This document shows positions 48,398 through 58,827 of a stretch of 64,000 bases of DNA, in pieces. The stretch lies in contig NZ_VLKF01000001.1 in assembly GCF_007994135.1 (NCBI RefSeq), forward strand, positions 2,976,001 through 3,040,000. The letters are read 5' to 3'. The stretch comes from Modestobacter roseus (lineage in GTDB: Bacteria > Actinomycetota > Actinomycetes > Mycobacteriales > Geodermatophilaceae). Under the pieces are notes generated by a model. That model was given only the letters and a program-made list of their open reading frames with translations, did not search any database and was not told the origin of the DNA. The stretch's first letter is position 1. Each line of letters starts with the position of its first letter. Both the position numbers and the translations under genes were made by a program.

Positions 48398-48772
48398 TCA
48401 GCGAGCCTTCTTCTTGCCGGCGATCGTCTTGCGCGGGCCCTTGCGGCCACGCGCGTTGGTCTTCGTGCGCTGACCGTGCACGGGCAGGCCACGCCGGTGG
48501 CGCAGGCCCTGGTAGCAGCCGATCTCCACCTTGCGACGGATGTCGGCGGCCACCTCCCGGCGCAGGTCACCCTCGACGCGGAAGTGCTCGTCGATGTAGT
48601 CGCGCAGCTTCAGCAGGTCCTCGTCGGTGAGGTCCTTGGCGCGCAGGTCCGGGCTCACGCCCGTCGCGCTCAAGGTCGCCTTCGCCGAGGTCTTGCCGAT
48701 CCCGTAGATGTAGGTGAGCGCGATCTCCATCCGCTTCTCGCGGGGAAGGTCGACGCCAGCAAGTCGTGCCAT
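48398..48772 (-). CDS. rpsM: 30S ribosomal protein S13
   Basis: A 124-residue protein of the 30S head that contacts the 50S subunit. [26 protein letters not shown] and the basic tail [23 protein letters not shown] are diagnostic. ATG 48772 is 14 bp after the rpmJ stop, with the infA-rpmJ-rpsM order conserved. Confidence 0.97.
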   Translation of the reverse strand: MARLAGVDLPREKRMEIALTYIYGIGKTSAKATLSATGVSPDLRAKDLTDEDLLKLRDYIDEHFRVEGDLRREVAADIRRKVEIGCYQGLRHRRGLPVHGQRTKTNARGRKGPRKTIAGKKKAR

Positions 48773-48786
48773 TGTCAGGTACTCCC

Positions 48787-48900
48787 TCAGCCCTGGCGCT
48801 GCTTGTGCCGGGCGTTCTCGCAGATGACCATGACCCGGCCATGCCGGCGGATCACCTTGCACTTGTCACAGATCTTCTTCACCGACGGCTGGACCTTCAC
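48787..48900 (-). CDS. rpmJ: 50S ribosomal protein L36, zinc type
   Basis: A 37-residue protein starting at GTG 48900 ([21 protein letters not shown]); an in-frame ATG five codons upstream (48915) gives the ribosome binding site AGGG instead. The zinc ribbon is Cys-x2-Cys (CDKC), then Cys and His in CENARH. It is the zinc-containing version. It lies between infA and rpsM. Confidence 0.94.
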   Translation of the reverse strand: MKVQPSVKKICDKCKVIRRHGRVMVICENARHKQRQG

Positions 48901-48972
48901 CGGTGCCGCCCTCATTCCTGTAGATCGTGCGCCGACCCCCGGACCCACGTGGGAGCCCGGACCGGCAGCGGG

Positions 48973-49194
48973 TTACTTGTAGCGGTAGACGATGCGGCCG
49001 CGGGTCAGGTCGTAGGGCGAGAGCTCCACGACCACGCGGTCCTCGGGCAGGATGCGGATGTAGTGCTGCCGCATCTTGCCGCTGATGTGGGCGAGCACCC
49101 GGTGCCCGTTCTGCAGTTCGACCCGGAACATCGCGTTGGGCAGCGGCTCGACGACACGACCCTCGACCTCGATGGCCCCGTCCTTCTTAGCCAC
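48973..49194 (-). CDS. infA: Translation initiation factor IF-1
   Basis: A 73-residue OB-fold factor that occupies the ribosomal A site during initiation. The start GTG 49194 gives [23 protein letters not shown], the standard N-terminus. It is the first gene of infA-rpmJ-rpsM-rpsK-rpsD-rpoA-rplQ, with a good promoter about 145 bp upstream. Confidence 0.97.
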   Translation of the reverse strand: MAKKDGAIEVEGRVVEPLPNAMFRVELQNGHRVLAHISGKMRQHYIRILPEDRVVVELSPYDLTRGRIVYRYK

Positions 49195-49338
49195 GCCTAC
49201 ACGGCCTCCTCGTTCGATCGGACTGCATGCGCCCATGCCGGAAGGCACGAACGGTGGTGCTGGATCGGCGATCTCGCAGAGGGCGTCCGTCGGACTACGG
49301 CCACAGCAGGACGACGGACGACGCGAACGCCATCGGCC

Positions 49339-49368
49339 ACTCTACCCCGCCCCGGCGACACTCTCCAA
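49339..49368 (-). promoter_or_regulatory. Sigma70-type promoter for infA and the alpha operon
   Basis: On the minus strand TTGGAG (49368-49363), an 18-bp spacer, and TAGAGT (49344-49339). It lies in the 249-bp gap between map and infA, which otherwise holds no gene. The inferred leader is about 140 nt. Confidence 0.6.
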
Positions 49369-49443
49369 CCCGGGCTGCTGTGCAGCACCCCACCCTCCCC
49401 GCCTCGCACGCTCGGCGGGGCCATCCGGACGGGACCGGACCGC

Positions 49444-50247
49444 TCAGGTGCGGGGCGTGATGCCGAACGGGGCCAGACCGGCGACCCCGCCGTCCTCGGC
49501 GGTCAGCACCCAGGGGCCCTCGGGCGTGATCGCCACGGAGTGCTCGAAGTGGGCGGCACGGGAGCCGTCCTTGGTGACGACCGTCCACCCGTCGTCGAGC
49601 TCCACCGTCGCCGGGTCGCCCACGGTCACCATCGGCTCGATGGCCAGCGCCATGCCGGGCACGAGCTTGGGTCCACGGCCGGCCCGGCCGTAGTTGAGGA
49701 CGTGCGGGTCCTGGTGCATCTCGGTGCCGATGCCGTGCCCGCCGTAGTGGTCGACGATCCCGTACCGGTGAACCGATGCGGTGATCGCCTCTTCCACCGC
49801 GTGGCTGATGTCGGTGAGCCGCCCCCCGGCGAGCGCCCGGGCGAGGCCGGCCCACATCGACCGCTCGGTGACCTCGAGGAGCGCGGCGTCCTCCGCCGAG
49901 GGCTCCCCCACAGTGACCGTGATGGCCGAGTCGCTGTGCCAGCCGTCGAGGATGGCTCCGCAGTCGATGGAGATGTTGTCGCCCTCGGCGAGCACCCGGT
50001 CGGCGTTCGGGATGCCGTGCACCACCTCGTCGTTGACCGACGCGCAGATGGTGCCCGTGAAGCCGTGGTACCCGAGGAAGTTCGGCACCGCACCGTTCGA
50101 CCGGATGTGGTCCTCGGCGATCGCGTCGAGGTCCTTGGTGGTCACCCCGGGCCGGACGGCGGCCCGCACTGCCGTCAGCGCACCGGCAGTGATGAGGCCC
50201 GAGGCGCGCATCAGCTCGATCTCGTGCGCCGTCTTGATCTGGATCAT
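49444..50247 (-). CDS. map: Methionine aminopeptidase, type I
   Basis: A 267-residue dinuclear metal enzyme removing initiator Met. Metal ligands are visible in SIDCGAILDGWHSDSAIT (two Asp), GGHGIGTEMHQDP (His), IEPMVTVG (Glu) and EHSVAITPEG (Glu). ATG 50247, with GGAG 9 nt upstream, gives the family N-terminus MIQIKTAHEIELMRASG. Part of secY-adk-map. Confidence 0.96.
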   Translation of the reverse strand: MIQIKTAHEIELMRASGLITAGALTAVRAAVRPGVTTKDLDAIAEDHIRSNGAVPNFLGYHGFTGTICASVNDEVVHGIPNADRVLAEGDNISIDCGAILDGWHSDSAITVTVGEPSAEDAALLEVTERSMWAGLARALAGGRLTDISHAVEEAITASVHRYGIVDHYGGHGIGTEMHQDPHVLNYGRAGRGPKLVPGMALAIEPMVTVGDPATVELDDGWTVVTKDGSRAAHFEHSVAITPEGPWVLTAEDGGVAGLAPFGITPRT

Positions 50248-50335
50248 CCGTCCACTCCACTTCGCCAGCAGCGGGATCCGGGCCAGCAGCCCGGTCATCC
50301 GCGAGTACCCGGGGCGACCGGCACCGGGGCCGTCC

Positions 50336-50947
50336 TCAGCCGCCGGCCGGGGCCCCGGGCTGTTCGCCAGAGGCCTCGAGGGCGGCCATCGCCCGCTCGG
50401 TGACCTCGTCGATCTCACCGATGGCGTCGATCCGGGCCAGCAGCCCCGCCTGCTCGTAGAAGCCGGACAGCGGCGCGGTCTGTTCCCGGTAGACGTCGAG
50501 GCGATGACGGACGGTCTCGGGCTTGTCGTCGTCGCGCTGGACCCACTCACCGTCGACGAGCATGCGCCGCCCGGACAGCCGGCGGACCAGCTCGTCCTGG
50601 TCGACGACGAGCTCGAGCACGCAGTCCAGCCGGTGCCCCATCTCGGCCAGGGAGTCGCGCAGCTGCTCGGCCTGCGCGATGGTGCGCGGGAAGCCGTCGA
50701 GCAGGAAGCCCGCCTTGGCGTCGGGCTCGGCGAGGCGGTCGGAGACCATGGCCACGGTGATCGCGTCGGGGACGAGGTCGCCGGCGTCCATGTAGGTCTT
50801 GGCCTGCTGGCCGAGCTCGGTCTTCCCGCTCACGTTCGCGCGGAAGATGTCGCCCGTGGAGATCGCGGGCACCGAGAGGCGCGCGGCGATGATCTGGGCC
50901 TGGGTCCCCTTGCCGGCTCCGGGAGGGCCCAGCAGCACGACGCGCAC
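50336..50947 (-). CDS. adk: Adenylate kinase
   Basis: A 203-residue enzyme keeping AMP, ADP and ATP in equilibrium. The P-loop is [12 protein letters not shown] (about 7-18), the AMP site [13 protein letters not shown]. The LID ([30 protein letters not shown]) is short and lacks zinc cysteines, the usual actinobacterial form. GTG 50947 overlaps the secY stop by 1 bp (TAGTG). Confidence 0.97.
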   Translation of the reverse strand: MRVVLLGPPGAGKGTQAQIIAARLSVPAISTGDIFRANVSGKTELGQQAKTYMDAGDLVPDAITVAMVSDRLAEPDAKAGFLLDGFPRTIAQAEQLRDSLAEMGHRLDCVLELVVDQDELVRRLSGRRMLVDGEWVQRDDDKPETVRHRLDVYREQTAPLSGFYEQAGLLARIDAIGEIDEVTERAMAALEASGEQPGAPAGG

Positions 50948-52257
50948 TACTTCAGGAACCCTTCGTAGCTGCGCTGGTTGAGTTGCGTCTCGATCTGCTT
51001 CACCGTCTCCAAGCCCACTCCCACCATGATCAGCACCGCGGTCCCGCCGAACGGGAAGTTCTGGTTCTGCCCCTCCTGCGTGATGGAGAGGAAGAGGTTG
51101 GGCAGCACGGCGACCAGGCCCAGGTAGATCGACCCGGGCAGGGTGATCCGGGACAGCACGTACTGCAGGTACTCCGCGGTGGGACGCCCCGGCCGGATGC
51201 CCGGGATGAAGCCGCCGTAACGCTTCATGTCGTCGGCCCGCTCTTCGGGGTTGAACGTGATCGACACGTAGAAGTACGTGAAGAAGATGATCATCGCGAA
51301 GTAGATCGCGATGTGCACCGGACTGCTCTGGTTGATCACGTAGGACTCGAAGAACCGGCGGACCGGTCCCGCGGAGTCGCCCTGCAGCTGCGCGATCAGC
51401 TGCGGCAGGTAGAGGAGCGACGAGGCGAAGATGACCGGGATGACACCGGCCTGGTTCACCTTCAGTGGCAGGTACGTCGACGTGCCGCCGTACATCCGGC
51501 GCCCGACCATGCGCTTGGCATACTGCACCGGGATGCGTCGCTGTGCCTGCTCGACGTAGACGACCGTGCCGATGATGACCACGGCGATCACGCAGACGAT
51601 CGCGAAGATGAACGCGCCTCGGGCCTGCAGGATCGACCCGCCCTCGGCGGGGATGCGGGCGGCGATCGACGTGAAGATCAGCACGGACATCCCGTTGCCG
51701 ATCCCCTTCTCGGTCAGCAGCTCACCGAGCCACATGATCACCGCGGTGCCCGCGGTGAGCGTGACGACGAGGACGATCGTGGTCCACACCGAGTCGGAGG
51801 GGATGATCTCCTGCGCACACCCGGGGAAGAGCTGCCCGCTGCGCGCGAGGGCGATGATGCCGGTGCTCTGCAGCACGGCGAGGGCGATCGTCAGGTACCG
51901 GGTGTACTGGGTCAGCTTCGCCTGACCCGACTGCCCTTCCTTCTTCAGCTGCTCGAACCGCGGGATCACCACGACCAGCAGCTGGACGATGATGCTCGCG
52001 GTGATGTACGGCATGATGCCGAGCGCGAAGACCGACAAGCGCAGCAGCGCCCCACCGGAGAACAGGTTGACCAGGGAGTAGAGGTCCTGCTGGTCGGAGG
52101 CCTGCGCCTGCTCGAGGCAGCTGTTGATCGCCTCGATGGAGACCCCTGGCCCGGGGACGCTCGCGCCCAGCCGGTACACGGCGATGACCGCCAGGGAGAA
52201 CAGCAGCTTGCGCCGGAGGTCTGGCGTCCGGAACGCCGCGGCGAACGCCTGCAGCAC
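50947..52257 (-). CDS. secY: Preprotein translocase subunit SecY
   Basis: A 436-residue ten-helix channel protein of the Sec translocon. Characteristic parts are [29 protein letters not shown], the plug region before it, [11 protein letters not shown] and [28 protein letters not shown] 52257 is preceded by GGGGAGGG. The hairpin at 52376-52425 separates it from rplO, so secY-adk-map probably has its own promoter or depends on readthrough. Confidence 0.97.
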   Translation of the reverse strand: MLQAFAAAFRTPDLRRKLLFSLAVIAVYRLGASVPGPGVSIEAINSCLEQAQASDQQDLYSLVNLFSGGALLRLSVFALGIMPYITASIIVQLLVVVIPRFEQLKKEGQSGQAKLTQYTRYLTIALAVLQSTGIIALARSGQLFPGCAQEIIPSDSVWTTIVLVVTLTAGTAVIMWLGELLTEKGIGNGMSVLIFTSIAARIPAEGGSILQARGAFIFAIVCVIAVVIIGTVVYVEQAQRRIPVQYAKRMVGRRMYGGTSTYLPLKVNQAGVIPVIFASSLLYLPQLIAQLQGDSAGPVRRFFESYVINQSSPVHIAIYFAMIIFFTYFYVSITFNPEERADDMKRYGGFIPGIRPGRPTAEYLQYVLSRITLPGSIYLGLVAVLPNLFLSITQEGQNQNFPFGGTAVLIMVGVGLETVKQIETQLNQRSYEGFLK

Positions 52258-52375
52258 GTGCCCTCCCCGAGTCGGTCGTGCGAGGTTATCAACAACGGGA
52301 CCGCCGCCGGTCACCCGTCGCCCGGAAGGGGCGGTGGGTGACCGGCAGCGTCGTCCGGCCTGGGGCCGGGCAGCA

Positions 52376-52425
52376 GACGACCCCCGGGTCGCTCACCCGT
52401 GTCGGGTGGCTCCCCGGGGGTCGTC
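52376..52425 (-). terminator. Large hairpin between rplO and secY
   Basis: GACGACCCCCGGG (52376-52388) pairs perfectly with 52413-52425; inside, CACCCG and CGGGTG form a second stem. It lies 5 bp past the rplO stop, in the 173-bp gap before secY. It likely ends most spc-operon transcripts. Confidence 0.65.
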
Positions 52426-52430
52426 GGCGG

Positions 52431-52874
52431 TCAGATCTGGGTGGTGCTGCCCCCGGCGGCAGCGATCTTCTCCGCCGCGGAGGCGGAGAAGGCGTGTGCC
52501 TGCACGGTGACCTGGACGCCGCCGAGCTCGCCGGTGCCCAGCACCTTGACCGGCTGGCCGCGCCGCACCGCGCCGGCGTCAGCCAGCGAGTCCGGGTTGA
52601 CCGAGCCGCCCTCGGGGAAGAGCGAGGCGATCCGGTCCAGGTTGACGACCTGGAAGACGACCTTGTTGTTGTTCTTGAAGCCCGAGAGCTTCGGCAGCCG
52701 CATGTGCAGCGGGGTCTGGCCGCCCTCGAAGCGGGCCGAGACCTGCACGCGGGCGCCGGAGCCCTTGGTGCCGCGACCGGCGGTCTTGCCCTTGGAACCC
52801 TCACCGCGACCCACACGGGTCTTCTTGGTGTGGGCGCCAGGGGCAGGACGCAGGTGGTGGACCTTGAGAGTCAT
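52431..52874 (-). CDS. rplO: 50S ribosomal protein L15
   Basis: A 147-residue assembly protein; [33 protein letters not shown] at the start and [20 protein letters not shown] are typical. It is the last ribosomal gene of the spc operon here and follows rpmD by 13 bp. Confidence 0.97.
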   Translation of the reverse strand: MTLKVHHLRPAPGAHTKKTRVGRGEGSKGKTAGRGTKGSGARVQVSARFEGGQTPLHMRLPKLSGFKNNNKVVFQVVNLDRIASLFPEGGSVNPDSLADAGAVRRGQPVKVLGTGELGGVQVTVQAHAFSASAAEKIAAAGGSTTQI

Positions 52875-52887
52875 GGTGTTCCCCTGC

Positions 52888-53070
52888 TCAGACGATCTCT
52901 TCGACGGTGACCAGGTGCGGCACCGTCGCGACCATCCCGCGGATCTCGGGACGGTCCTCCTGGACGACCGAGTCGTTGATCCGCTTGAGCCCCAGCGAAC
53001 GCAGCGTCTGACGCTGGTTCGGCTTGGTGCCGATGGTCGACTTGATCTGGGTGACCTTCAGCTGAGCCAT
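52888..53070 (-). CDS. rpmD: 50S ribosomal protein L30
   Basis: A 60-residue protein, ATG 53070: [14 protein letters not shown] and the motif [26 protein letters not shown]. The start is 1 bp past the rpsE stop, so translation is coupled. An open extension upstream of the ATG has no family match. Confidence 0.95.
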   Translation of the reverse strand: MAQLKVTQIKSTIGTKPNQRQTLRSLGLKRINDSVVQEDRPEIRGMVATVPHLVTVEEIV

Positions 53071-53071
53071 C

Positions 53072-53686
53072 TCAGACCCCCTGACCGGCCCGCGCACGCA
53101 GCATGGCGGCCGGAGCGACGTCCTCCAGGGGCAGACCGCGGCGGGCCGCGATCTCCTCGGGACGGACGAGGTCCTTCAGCGCCTGCATGGTGGCGTGGAC
53201 GATGTTGATCGGGTTCGACGACCCGAGGCTCTTGGAGAGCACGTCGTGGATGCCGGCGCACTCCAGCACGGCACGCACCGGACCACCGGCGATGACACCG
53301 GTACCCGGGCTGGCCGGCTTGAGCAGCACGACACCGGCCGCCGCCTCACCCTGCACCGGGTGCGGGATGGTGCTGGCGATGCGCGGCACGCGGTAGAAGT
53401 GCTTCTTGGCCTCCTCGACGCCCTTGGCGATCGCCGCGGGCACCTCCTTGGCCTTGCCGTAGCCGACACCCACGGTGCCATCGCCGTCGCCCACGATCAC
53501 CAGAGCGGTGAAGCTGAAGCGCCGACCGCCCTTGACGACCTTGGACACGCGGTTGATGGCAACCACGCGCTCGATGAACTGGCTCTTCTCGGCGGGCGCG
53601 CCTCCGGGCCCCCGCCCGCCGTCACGGCGGTCGCGGCGGTCGTTACCGCCGCCGGCGCCGCCGCCGCGTCGCTGTGGTCCTGGCAT
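53072..53686 (-). CDS. rpsE: 30S ribosomal protein S5 with Gly/Arg-rich N-terminus
   Basis: A 204-residue protein involved in decoding accuracy. The double-stranded-RNA-binding fold ([34 protein letters not shown]) and C-terminal [19 protein letters not shown] are normal. The first 35 residues are an additional RGG-like stretch, probably disordered, as in many actinobacteria. Confidence 0.97.
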   Translation of the reverse strand: MPGPQRRGGGAGGGNDRRDRRDGGRGPGGAPAEKSQFIERVVAINRVSKVVKGGRRFSFTALVIVGDGDGTVGVGYGKAKEVPAAIAKGVEEAKKHFYRVPRIASTIPHPVQGEAAAGVVLLKPASPGTGVIAGGPVRAVLECAGIHDVLSKSLGSSNPINIVHATMQALKDLVRPEEIAARRGLPLEDVAPAAMLRARAGQGV

Positions 53687-53720
53687 CAGACGTCCCTCTC
53701 GATCTCAGTTGCCGTGCTCA

Positions 53721-54134
53721 TCAGAAGTCCAGCCCGCCCTCGCGGGCGCCGTCCGCCAGCGCCGCGATGCGGCCGGCGTACCGGTTGCCACCACGGTCGA
53801 AGACCACCGCGGTGATCCCGGCCGCCTTGGCCCGCTCGGCCACCAGCGCACCGACCTGCTTGGCGAGGGAGGACTTGTCGCCCTCGGCGCCCTTCAAGCT
53901 GGCGTCCAGCGTGGACGCACTGACCAGGGTACGGCCGACGGTGTCGTCGACCACCTGGACGTGCATGTGCCGGCTGCTGCGCTTGACCACCATGCGGGGA
54001 CGCTCCGGCGTGCCGGAGACCCGCTTGCGCAGCCGGTTGTGGCGGCGCAGCCGCGAAACGCGGCGGGCGGTGCTGATGTCGGTGCCCACGGGCTTGTGCA
54101 CCCGGGCACCCTTGTCGCTCTGTGCCTGTGCCAT
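53721..54134 (-). CDS. rplR: 50S ribosomal protein L18
   Basis: A 137-residue 5S rRNA-binding protein. [35 protein letters not shown] and [39 protein letters not shown] are diagnostic. ATG 54134 overlaps the last base of the rplF stop (TGATG). Confidence 0.96.
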   Translation of the reverse strand: MAQAQSDKGARVHKPVGTDISTARRVSRLRRHNRLRKRVSGTPERPRMVVKRSSRHMHVQVVDDTVGRTLVSASTLDASLKGAEGDKSSLAKQVGALVAERAKAAGITAVVFDRGGNRYAGRIAALADGAREGGLDF

Positions 54135-54673
54135 CACTTGCCCGTCTTCCCGACCTTGCGCTTGACGACCTCACCCTGGTACCGCACACCCTTGCCCTTG
54201 TACGGGTCGGGCTTGCGGAGCTTGCGGATGTTGGCCGCGACCTGGCCCACCTGCTGCTTGTCGATCCCGCTCACCCGGATGCGGGTGGGGGCCTCGACGG
54301 TGAAGGTGATGCCCTCGGGCGCCTTCACCGGAACCGGGTGGCTGAAGCCCAGGGCGAACTCGAGGTCCGACCCACGGGCCTGCACGCGGTAACCCACGCC
54401 GACGATCTCCAGGGTCTTGTCGTAGCCCTGGGTCACGCCGGTGATCATGTTGGCGATGAGGGTACGGGAGAGGCCGTGCAGCGCCCGGCTCTCACGCTCG
54501 TCGTTGGGACGCTGCACCAGGAGGGTGCCGTCCTCACCGCGCTCGACGGTGATGGGAGCTGGGACCGTGTGGCTCAGCTTCCCCTTCGGGCCCGAGACGT
54601 TGACGGTCTGCCCGTCGAGGGCGACCTCCACACCACTGGGCACCGGAACCGGGAGTCGTCCGATCCGTGACAT
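54134..54673 (-). CDS. rplF: 50S ribosomal protein L6
   Basis: A 179-residue protein near the factor-binding centre. [33 protein letters not shown] and the C-terminal [26 protein letters not shown] are typical. It lies between rpsH and rplR in spc order. Confidence 0.97.
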   Translation of the reverse strand: MSRIGRLPVPVPSGVEVALDGQTVNVSGPKGKLSHTVPAPITVERGEDGTLLVQRPNDERESRALHGLSRTLIANMITGVTQGYDKTLEIVGVGYRVQARGSDLEFALGFSHPVPVKAPEGITFTVEAPTRIRVSGIDKQQVGQVAANIRKLRKPDPYKGKGVRYQGEVVKRKVGKTGK

Positions 54674-54688
54674 GTCTGCTCGCTCCTC

Positions 54689-55099
54689 TTACCAGACGTA
54701 GGCGAGGACTTCCCCACCCACGCCCTTCTTGTTCGCCTGCTTGTCGGTGAGCAGCCCGGTGGAGGTCGAGATGATCGCGACCCCCAGGCCACCCAGCACC
54801 TTGGGCAGCGACGTCGACTTCGCGTAGACCCGCAGGCCCGGCTTCGACACGCGCCGGACGCCGGCGATGCTGCGCTCACGGTTGGGGCCGTACTTGAGGG
54901 TGACGACCAGCTCCTTGCGGATGTGGCCGTCCTTCTCGACGTCGTTGACGGTCCAGCCGCCGATGTAACCCTCCTTCTGGAGGATCTCGGCGACGTGCGT
55001 CTTGAGCTTCGACGACGGCATGGCGGCGGTGTCGTGGTACGCCTGGTTGGCGTTCCGCAGCCGCGTGAGCATGTCCGCGATCGGGTCGGTCATCGTCAT
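54689..55099 (-). CDS. rpsH: 30S ribosomal protein S8
   Basis: A 136-residue 16S rRNA-binding protein, the autoregulator of spc in E. coli. [23 protein letters not shown] and the C-terminal GGEVLAYVW are typical. ATG 55099 is used; an internal ATG two codons later is possible. The gap of 137 bp to rpsN carries a hairpin after rpsN. Confidence 0.96.
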   Translation of the reverse strand: MTMTDPIADMLTRLRNANQAYHDTAAMPSSKLKTHVAEILQKEGYIGGWTVNDVEKDGHIRKELVVTLKYGPNRERSIAGVRRVSKPGLRVYAKSTSLPKVLGGLGVAIISTSTGLLTDKQANKKGVGGEVLAYVW

Positions 55100-55207
55100 G
55101 TCGGGTGGTGCCTCTCTCGCCGCGGTTCCTCTGGGGCTGGGTCGGTACGACTTGGCCCGGGGCCTCTCGGCGATCGGTGGTGCTCGAGTGGTGATGTGCT
55201 GGAACGC

Positions 55208-55232
55208 CCCGGCTGCTCAGCGAGCAGCCGGG
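55208..55232 (-). terminator. 10-bp hairpin after rpsN
   Basis: CCCGGCTGCT (55208-55217) pairs with AGCAGCCGGG (55223-55232), loop CAGCG, 4 bp past the rpsN stop. It splits rpsN from rpsH inside the spc operon. No T-run is present. Confidence 0.5.
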
Positions 55233-55236
55233 CCGT

Positions 55237-55422
55237 TCACCAGCTGGACTTGCTGACGCCCGGCAGTTCGCCGGCGTGCGCCATCTCGCGCAAGCAGATG
55301 CGGCACAGGCCGAACTTGCGGAACACCGCGTGCGGACGACCGCACCGCTGGCAGCGGGTGTAACCGCGCACCGCGAACTTCGGCTTGCGAGCCGCCTTGT
55401 TGATCAGAGCCTTCTTGGCCAT
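55237..55422 (-). CDS. rpsN: 30S ribosomal protein S14, type Z
   Basis: A 61-residue zinc-type S14 ([16 protein letters not shown]) with the ribbon CQRCG...CRIC. It is the short zinc-binding version; actinobacteria often keep a zinc-free long paralogue elsewhere for zinc starvation. It follows rplE by 19 bp. Confidence 0.97.
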   Translation of the reverse strand: MAKKALINKAARKPKFAVRGYTRCQRCGRPHAVFRKFGLCRICLREMAHAGELPGVSKSSW

Positions 55423-55441
55423 ATCGCTTCTCCTCGCCCGC

Positions 55442-56026
55442 TCAGCGGGTCGCGTTCACGACGGTCTGGCCGGCGAAGGGGAAGCCGAGCAGCGTGAGCA
55501 GCTCGCGGCCCTCCTCGTCGGTGGTCGCGGTGGTCACCAGGGTGATGTCCATGCCGCGGGGCCGGTCGATCTTGTCGACGTCGATCTCGCGGAACATCGA
55601 CTGCTCGGTCAGGCCGAACGTGTAGTTGCCGTGCCCGTCGAACTGCTTCGGGTTCAGGCCACGGAAGTCGCGGATGCGGGGCAGGGCCAGCGACAGCAGC
55701 CGGTCCAGGAACTCCCACATGCGGTCGCCGCGCAGGGTGACCTTCGCGCCGATCGGCATGCCCTCGCGCAGCTTGAACTGCGCGATGGACTTGCGGGCCC
55801 GGACGACGGCGGGCTTCTGGCCGGTGATGGCGGTGAGGTCGCGGACCGCGCCGTCCATCAGCTTGGCGTCACGGGTGGCCTCGCCGACGCCCATGTTCAC
55901 CACGATCTTCACCAGACCGGGGATCTGCATGACGTTGGGGTAGCCGAACTCGCTCTGCAGCGCCGGTGCGATGTCCGCGCGGTAGCGGGCGAGCAGGCGG
56001 GGCAGCTCACGGGAGGGTGCGCTCAT
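55442..56026 (-). CDS. rplE: 50S ribosomal protein L5
   Basis: A 194-residue 5S rRNA-binding protein. [29 protein letters not shown], the [23 protein letters not shown] segment and [21 protein letters not shown] are diagnostic. The start is 5 bp after rplX. Confidence 0.97.
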   Translation of the reverse strand: MSAPSRELPRLLARYRADIAPALQSEFGYPNVMQIPGLVKIVVNMGVGEATRDAKLMDGAVRDLTAITGQKPAVVRARKSIAQFKLREGMPIGAKVTLRGDRMWEFLDRLLSLALPRIRDFRGLNPKQFDGHGNYTFGLTEQSMFREIDVDKIDRPRGMDITLVTTATTDEEGRELLTLLGFPFAGQTVVNATR

Positions 56027-56031
56027 GGGGA

Positions 56032-56379
56032 TCAGAGGTCCTTACCGGTGCGCCGCGAGACCCGGATGCTGCGGCCTTCCTCGTCCTTGCGGTAACCGAC
56101 CCGGGTCGGCTTGTCCTCGCTGTCGATGACCATCACGTTGCTGACGTGGATGGCCGCCTCCTGCGTGACGATCCCGCCCGACTGCGCACCACGCTGGGTG
56201 GAGCTGATCCGGGTGTGCTTCTTCACCCGACCGATGCCCTCGACGAGCACCTTCTGGGTCTTGGGGAAGGCGGCGATGACCCGGCCCTTGGCGCCCTTGT
56301 CCTTGCCGGACAGCACCACGACCTGGTCGCCCTTCTTGACCTTCATCGACGGGGTCTTCCCGCTGACGTGCTCAGCCAT
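56032..56379 (-). CDS. rplX: 50S ribosomal protein L24
   Basis: A 115-residue assembly initiator. ATG 56379 has GGAGGTG 9 nt upstream; a later ATG at 56346 ([11 protein letters not shown]) matches the shortest family members but has no such site. [22 protein letters not shown] is the KOW motif. It starts 2 bp after the rplN stop. Confidence 0.95.
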   Translation of the reverse strand: MAEHVSGKTPSMKVKKGDQVVVLSGKDKGAKGRVIAAFPKTQKVLVEGIGRVKKHTRISSTQRGAQSGGIVTQEAAIHVSNVMVIDSEDKPTRVGYRKDEEGRSIRVSRRTGKDL

Positions 56380-56381
56380 GA

Positions 56382-56750
56382 TCACAACACCTCCGGAGCG
56401 AGCGAGATGATCCGCATGAAGCGCTTGTCGCGCAGCTCGCGGCCGACGGGGCCGAAGATGCGCGTCCCGCGCGGGTCGCCGCTGTCGCGGATGATGACCG
56501 CGGCGTTCTCGTCGAAGCGGATGTAGGAGCCGTCGGGACGGCGCCGCTCCTTCACGGTGCGGACGATGACGGCCTTGACCACATCGCCCTTCTTCACGCC
56601 GGCGCCCGGGAGGGCGTCCTTCACGGTGGCCACGATGATGTCGCCGATGCCCGCGTAGCGTCGCCCGGAGCCACCGAGCACACGGATGCACAAGATCTCC
56701 TTGGCACCGGTGTTGTCGGCGACTCGCAGCCGCGACTCCTGCTGGATCAC
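56382..56750 (-). CDS. rplN: 50S ribosomal protein L14
   Basis: A 122-residue protein at the subunit interface. [28 protein letters not shown] and [16 protein letters not shown] are diagnostic. It is the first gene of the spc group; the 190-bp gap to rpsQ carries two hairpins and possibly its promoter. Confidence 0.97.
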   Translation of the reverse strand: MIQQESRLRVADNTGAKEILCIRVLGGSGRRYAGIGDIIVATVKDALPGAGVKKGDVVKAVIVRTVKERRRPDGSYIRFDENAAVIIRDSGDPRGTRIFGPVGRELRDKRFMRIISLAPEVL

Positions 56751-56824
56751 TACCTGCTCCTCGTACTAGTGGTGACAGCCGGGCCGGATCGGTGAACCGG
56801 CTGTCCGGTTCCCACGTGCGGACA

Positions 56825-56892
56825 GCCGGTGGCGTGTGCCACCGGCCGTCCGTACAGGGGTACCGGGATGCGGCGCGCCCGTCAGGCGCGCC
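56825..56892 (-). terminator. Two hairpins at the S10/spc operon junction
   Basis: GCCGGTGGC (56825-56833) pairs with GCCACCGGC (56838-56846), and two GGCGCGCC octamers (56872-56879, 56885-56892) form an 8-bp stem. They lie in the gap between rpsQ and rplN, where the S10 and spc operons meet in other bacteria, and may end S10 transcripts. A TACTCT hexamer (56906-56901) is a weak -10 candidate. Confidence 0.5.
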
Positions 56893-56940
56893 AGTCGTCC
56901 AGAGTACCTGCTGTTCACCCGGCCGTTGCAGCCGGATGCG

Positions 56941-57243
56941 TCACTTGGCCTTCTCGACGACGGTCACCAGGCGCCAGCGCTTGGTGGCCGAGGTGGGGCG
57001 CGTCTCCATGATCTGCACCCGGTCGCCGATGCCGGCGGTGTTCTGCTCGTCGTGCGCCTTCAGCTTGCTGGTCCGGCGGAGCACCTTGCCGTACAGCCCG
57101 TGCTTCACGCGGTCCTCGACCTCGACGACGATGGTCTTGTCCATCTTGTCGCTGACGACCAGGCCCTCACGGACCTTGCGGTAGCCACGCCCGGCCAGGC
57201 CGGGCCCGGTCGAGGTCTCGGTGGTGTTGGTGACCTCGCTCAT
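56941..57243 (-). CDS. rpsQ: 30S ribosomal protein S17
   Basis: A 100-residue OB-fold protein. [47 protein letters not shown] is diagnostic; the first 15 residues (Thr/Glu-rich) are an extension common in actinobacteria. ATG 57243 overlaps rpmC by 4 bp. Confidence 0.96.
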   Translation of the reverse strand: MSEVTNTTETSTGPGLAGRGYRKVREGLVVSDKMDKTIVVEVEDRVKHGLYGKVLRRTSKLKAHDEQNTAGIGDRVQIMETRPTSATKRWRLVTVVEKAK

Positions 57244-57473
57244 GCGACACCCTCGTTCGGGGCGACCGAGAGGCCCAGCTCGCGCTCGCGCATGATCGTG
57301 TAGATCCGGGCGATGTCGCGGCGGACGGTCTGCAGTCGCCGGTTGTTGTCCAGCTGGCCGGTGGCCACCTGGAACCGCAGGTTGAACAGCTCTTCGCGCG
57401 ACTCGCGCAGCCGGGTGGCCAGCTCGTCGGCGGACAGCTCGCGCAGCTCGGGCGCAGTCAGTCCGGCGGCCAT
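57240..57473 (-). CDS. rpmC: 50S ribosomal protein L29
   Basis: A 77-residue coiled protein near the exit tunnel. [39 protein letters not shown] is diagnostic. ATG 57473 follows GGAGAGGTG and overlaps the last base of the rplP stop. Confidence 0.95.
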   Translation of the reverse strand: MAAGLTAPELRELSADELATRLRESREELFNLRFQVATGQLDNNRRLQTVRRDIARIYTIMRERELGLSVAPNEGVA

Positions 57474-57889
57474 CACACCTCTCCTTCACGGGTGATGAAG
57501 CGGCACTTCATGGGGAGCTTGTGGATGGCGCGACGCATGGCCTCGCGGGCCACGGGCTCGGCGACACCGGAGAGCTCGAACATGATGCGGCCGGGCTTCA
57601 CGTTGGCCACCCACCACTCGGGCGAGCCCTTTCCGGAACCCATGCGGGTCTCGGCCGGCTTCTTGGTCAGCGGGCGGTCCGGGTAGATGGAGATCCAGAC
57701 CTTGCCGCCACGCTTGATGTGGCGGGTCATGGCGATACGAGCGGACTCGATCTGCCGGTTGGTGACGTACGCCGGCTCGAGGGCCTGGATGGCGTACTCG
57801 CCGAAGTTGATCGCCGTGCCGCCCTTGGCCCGCCCGGTACGGTCCGGGTGGTGCTGCTTGCGGTGCTTGACCCGACGCGGGATCAGCAT
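57473..57889 (-). CDS. rplP: 50S ribosomal protein L16
   Basis: A 138-residue protein near the peptidyl-transferase centre. [33 protein letters not shown] and [32 protein letters not shown] are diagnostic. It starts 2 bp after the rpsC stop. Confidence 0.97.
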   Translation of the reverse strand: MLIPRRVKHRKQHHPDRTGRAKGGTAINFGEYAIQALEPAYVTNRQIESARIAMTRHIKRGGKVWISIYPDRPLTKKPAETRMGSGKGSPEWWVANVKPGRIMFELSGVAEPVAREAMRRAIHKLPMKCRFITREGEV

Positions 57890-57891
57890 GA

Positions 57892-58827
57892 TCAGGCCCC
57901 CTGCTCCGGAGTCGTGTTGTTCTCGGTACCGGCCGCGTCAGCGGCGGACGTGGCGGCCGCGGTGCCCTCGGCGCCGGCGGCCTGAGCGATGGTCTGCTCG
58001 GCCGGGGCGTCACCCGAGGTGACGGCGACAGCGTCCGGAGCGGCGTCCGGCGTGGGACCCGAGACCTCGGCAGCGGCGCGGCCGGCCTCGGTGCCACCGG
58101 CGGTGGTGCCGCTGGAGCCCGAACGACGCGGACGCTGCGGACGCTCACGGCGGGCCTGGCGCTGGGCGAGGGCCTCGAGGGCCTCCCGCTCGGCACGCGA
58201 GCCGCTGGCGTCACCCTTGTAGATCCACACCTTCACGCCGATGCGGCCGAAGGTCGTGCGGGCCTCGTAGATGCCGTAGTCGATGTTCGCGCGCAGCGTG
58301 TGCAGCGGCACCCGACCCTCGCGGTAGAACTCCGAGCGGCTCATCTCGGTGCCGCCGAGGCGACCCGAGCACTGCACCCGGATGCCCTTGACCTGCGGGC
58401 TCCGCTGCGCGGACTGCATCGCCTTGCGCATGGCACGGCGGAAGCTGACCCGGCTGGAGAGCTGCTCGGCGACGCCCTGGGCGACCAGCTGCGCGTCCGA
58501 CTCGGGGTTCTTGACCTCGAGGATGTTCAGCTGCACCTGCTTGCCGGTGAGCTTCTCCAGCTCGCCACGGATCCGGTCCGCCTCGGCGCCGCGGCGACCG
58601 ATGACGATGCCCGGACGGGCGGTGTGGATGTCCACCCGGACCCGGTCACGGGTGCGCTCGATCTCAACCTTCGAGATCCCGGCGCGCTCCATACCCTTGC
58701 CCATGAGCTTGCGGATGGCCACGTCTTCCTTGACGTAGTCGGCGTACAGCTTGTCGGCGTACCACCGGGACTTGTAGTCGGTGGTGATGCCGAGCCGGAA
58801 CCCGTGCGGGTTGACCTTCTGACCCAC
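57892..58827 (-). CDS. rpsC: 30S ribosomal protein S3 with Ala-rich C-terminal extension
   Basis: A 311-residue protein; the first about 215 residues are standard S3 with the KH domain ([28 protein letters not shown]) and the mRNA-entry face. About 95 residues of Ala/Gly/Thr/Glu-rich tail follow. GTG 58827 overlaps the last base of the rplV stop (TAGTG). Confidence 0.97.
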   Translation of the reverse strand: MGQKVNPHGFRLGITTDYKSRWYADKLYADYVKEDVAIRKLMGKGMERAGISKVEIERTRDRVRVDIHTARPGIVIGRRGAEADRIRGELEKLTGKQVQLNILEVKNPESDAQLVAQGVAEQLSSRVSFRRAMRKAMQSAQRSPQVKGIRVQCSGRLGGTEMSRSEFYREGRVPLHTLRANIDYGIYEARTTFGRIGVKVWIYKGDASGSRAEREALEALAQRQARRERPQRPRRSGSSGTTAGGTEAGRAAAEVSGPTPDAAPDAVAVTSGDAPAEQTIAQAAGAEGTAAATSAADAAGTENNTTPEQGA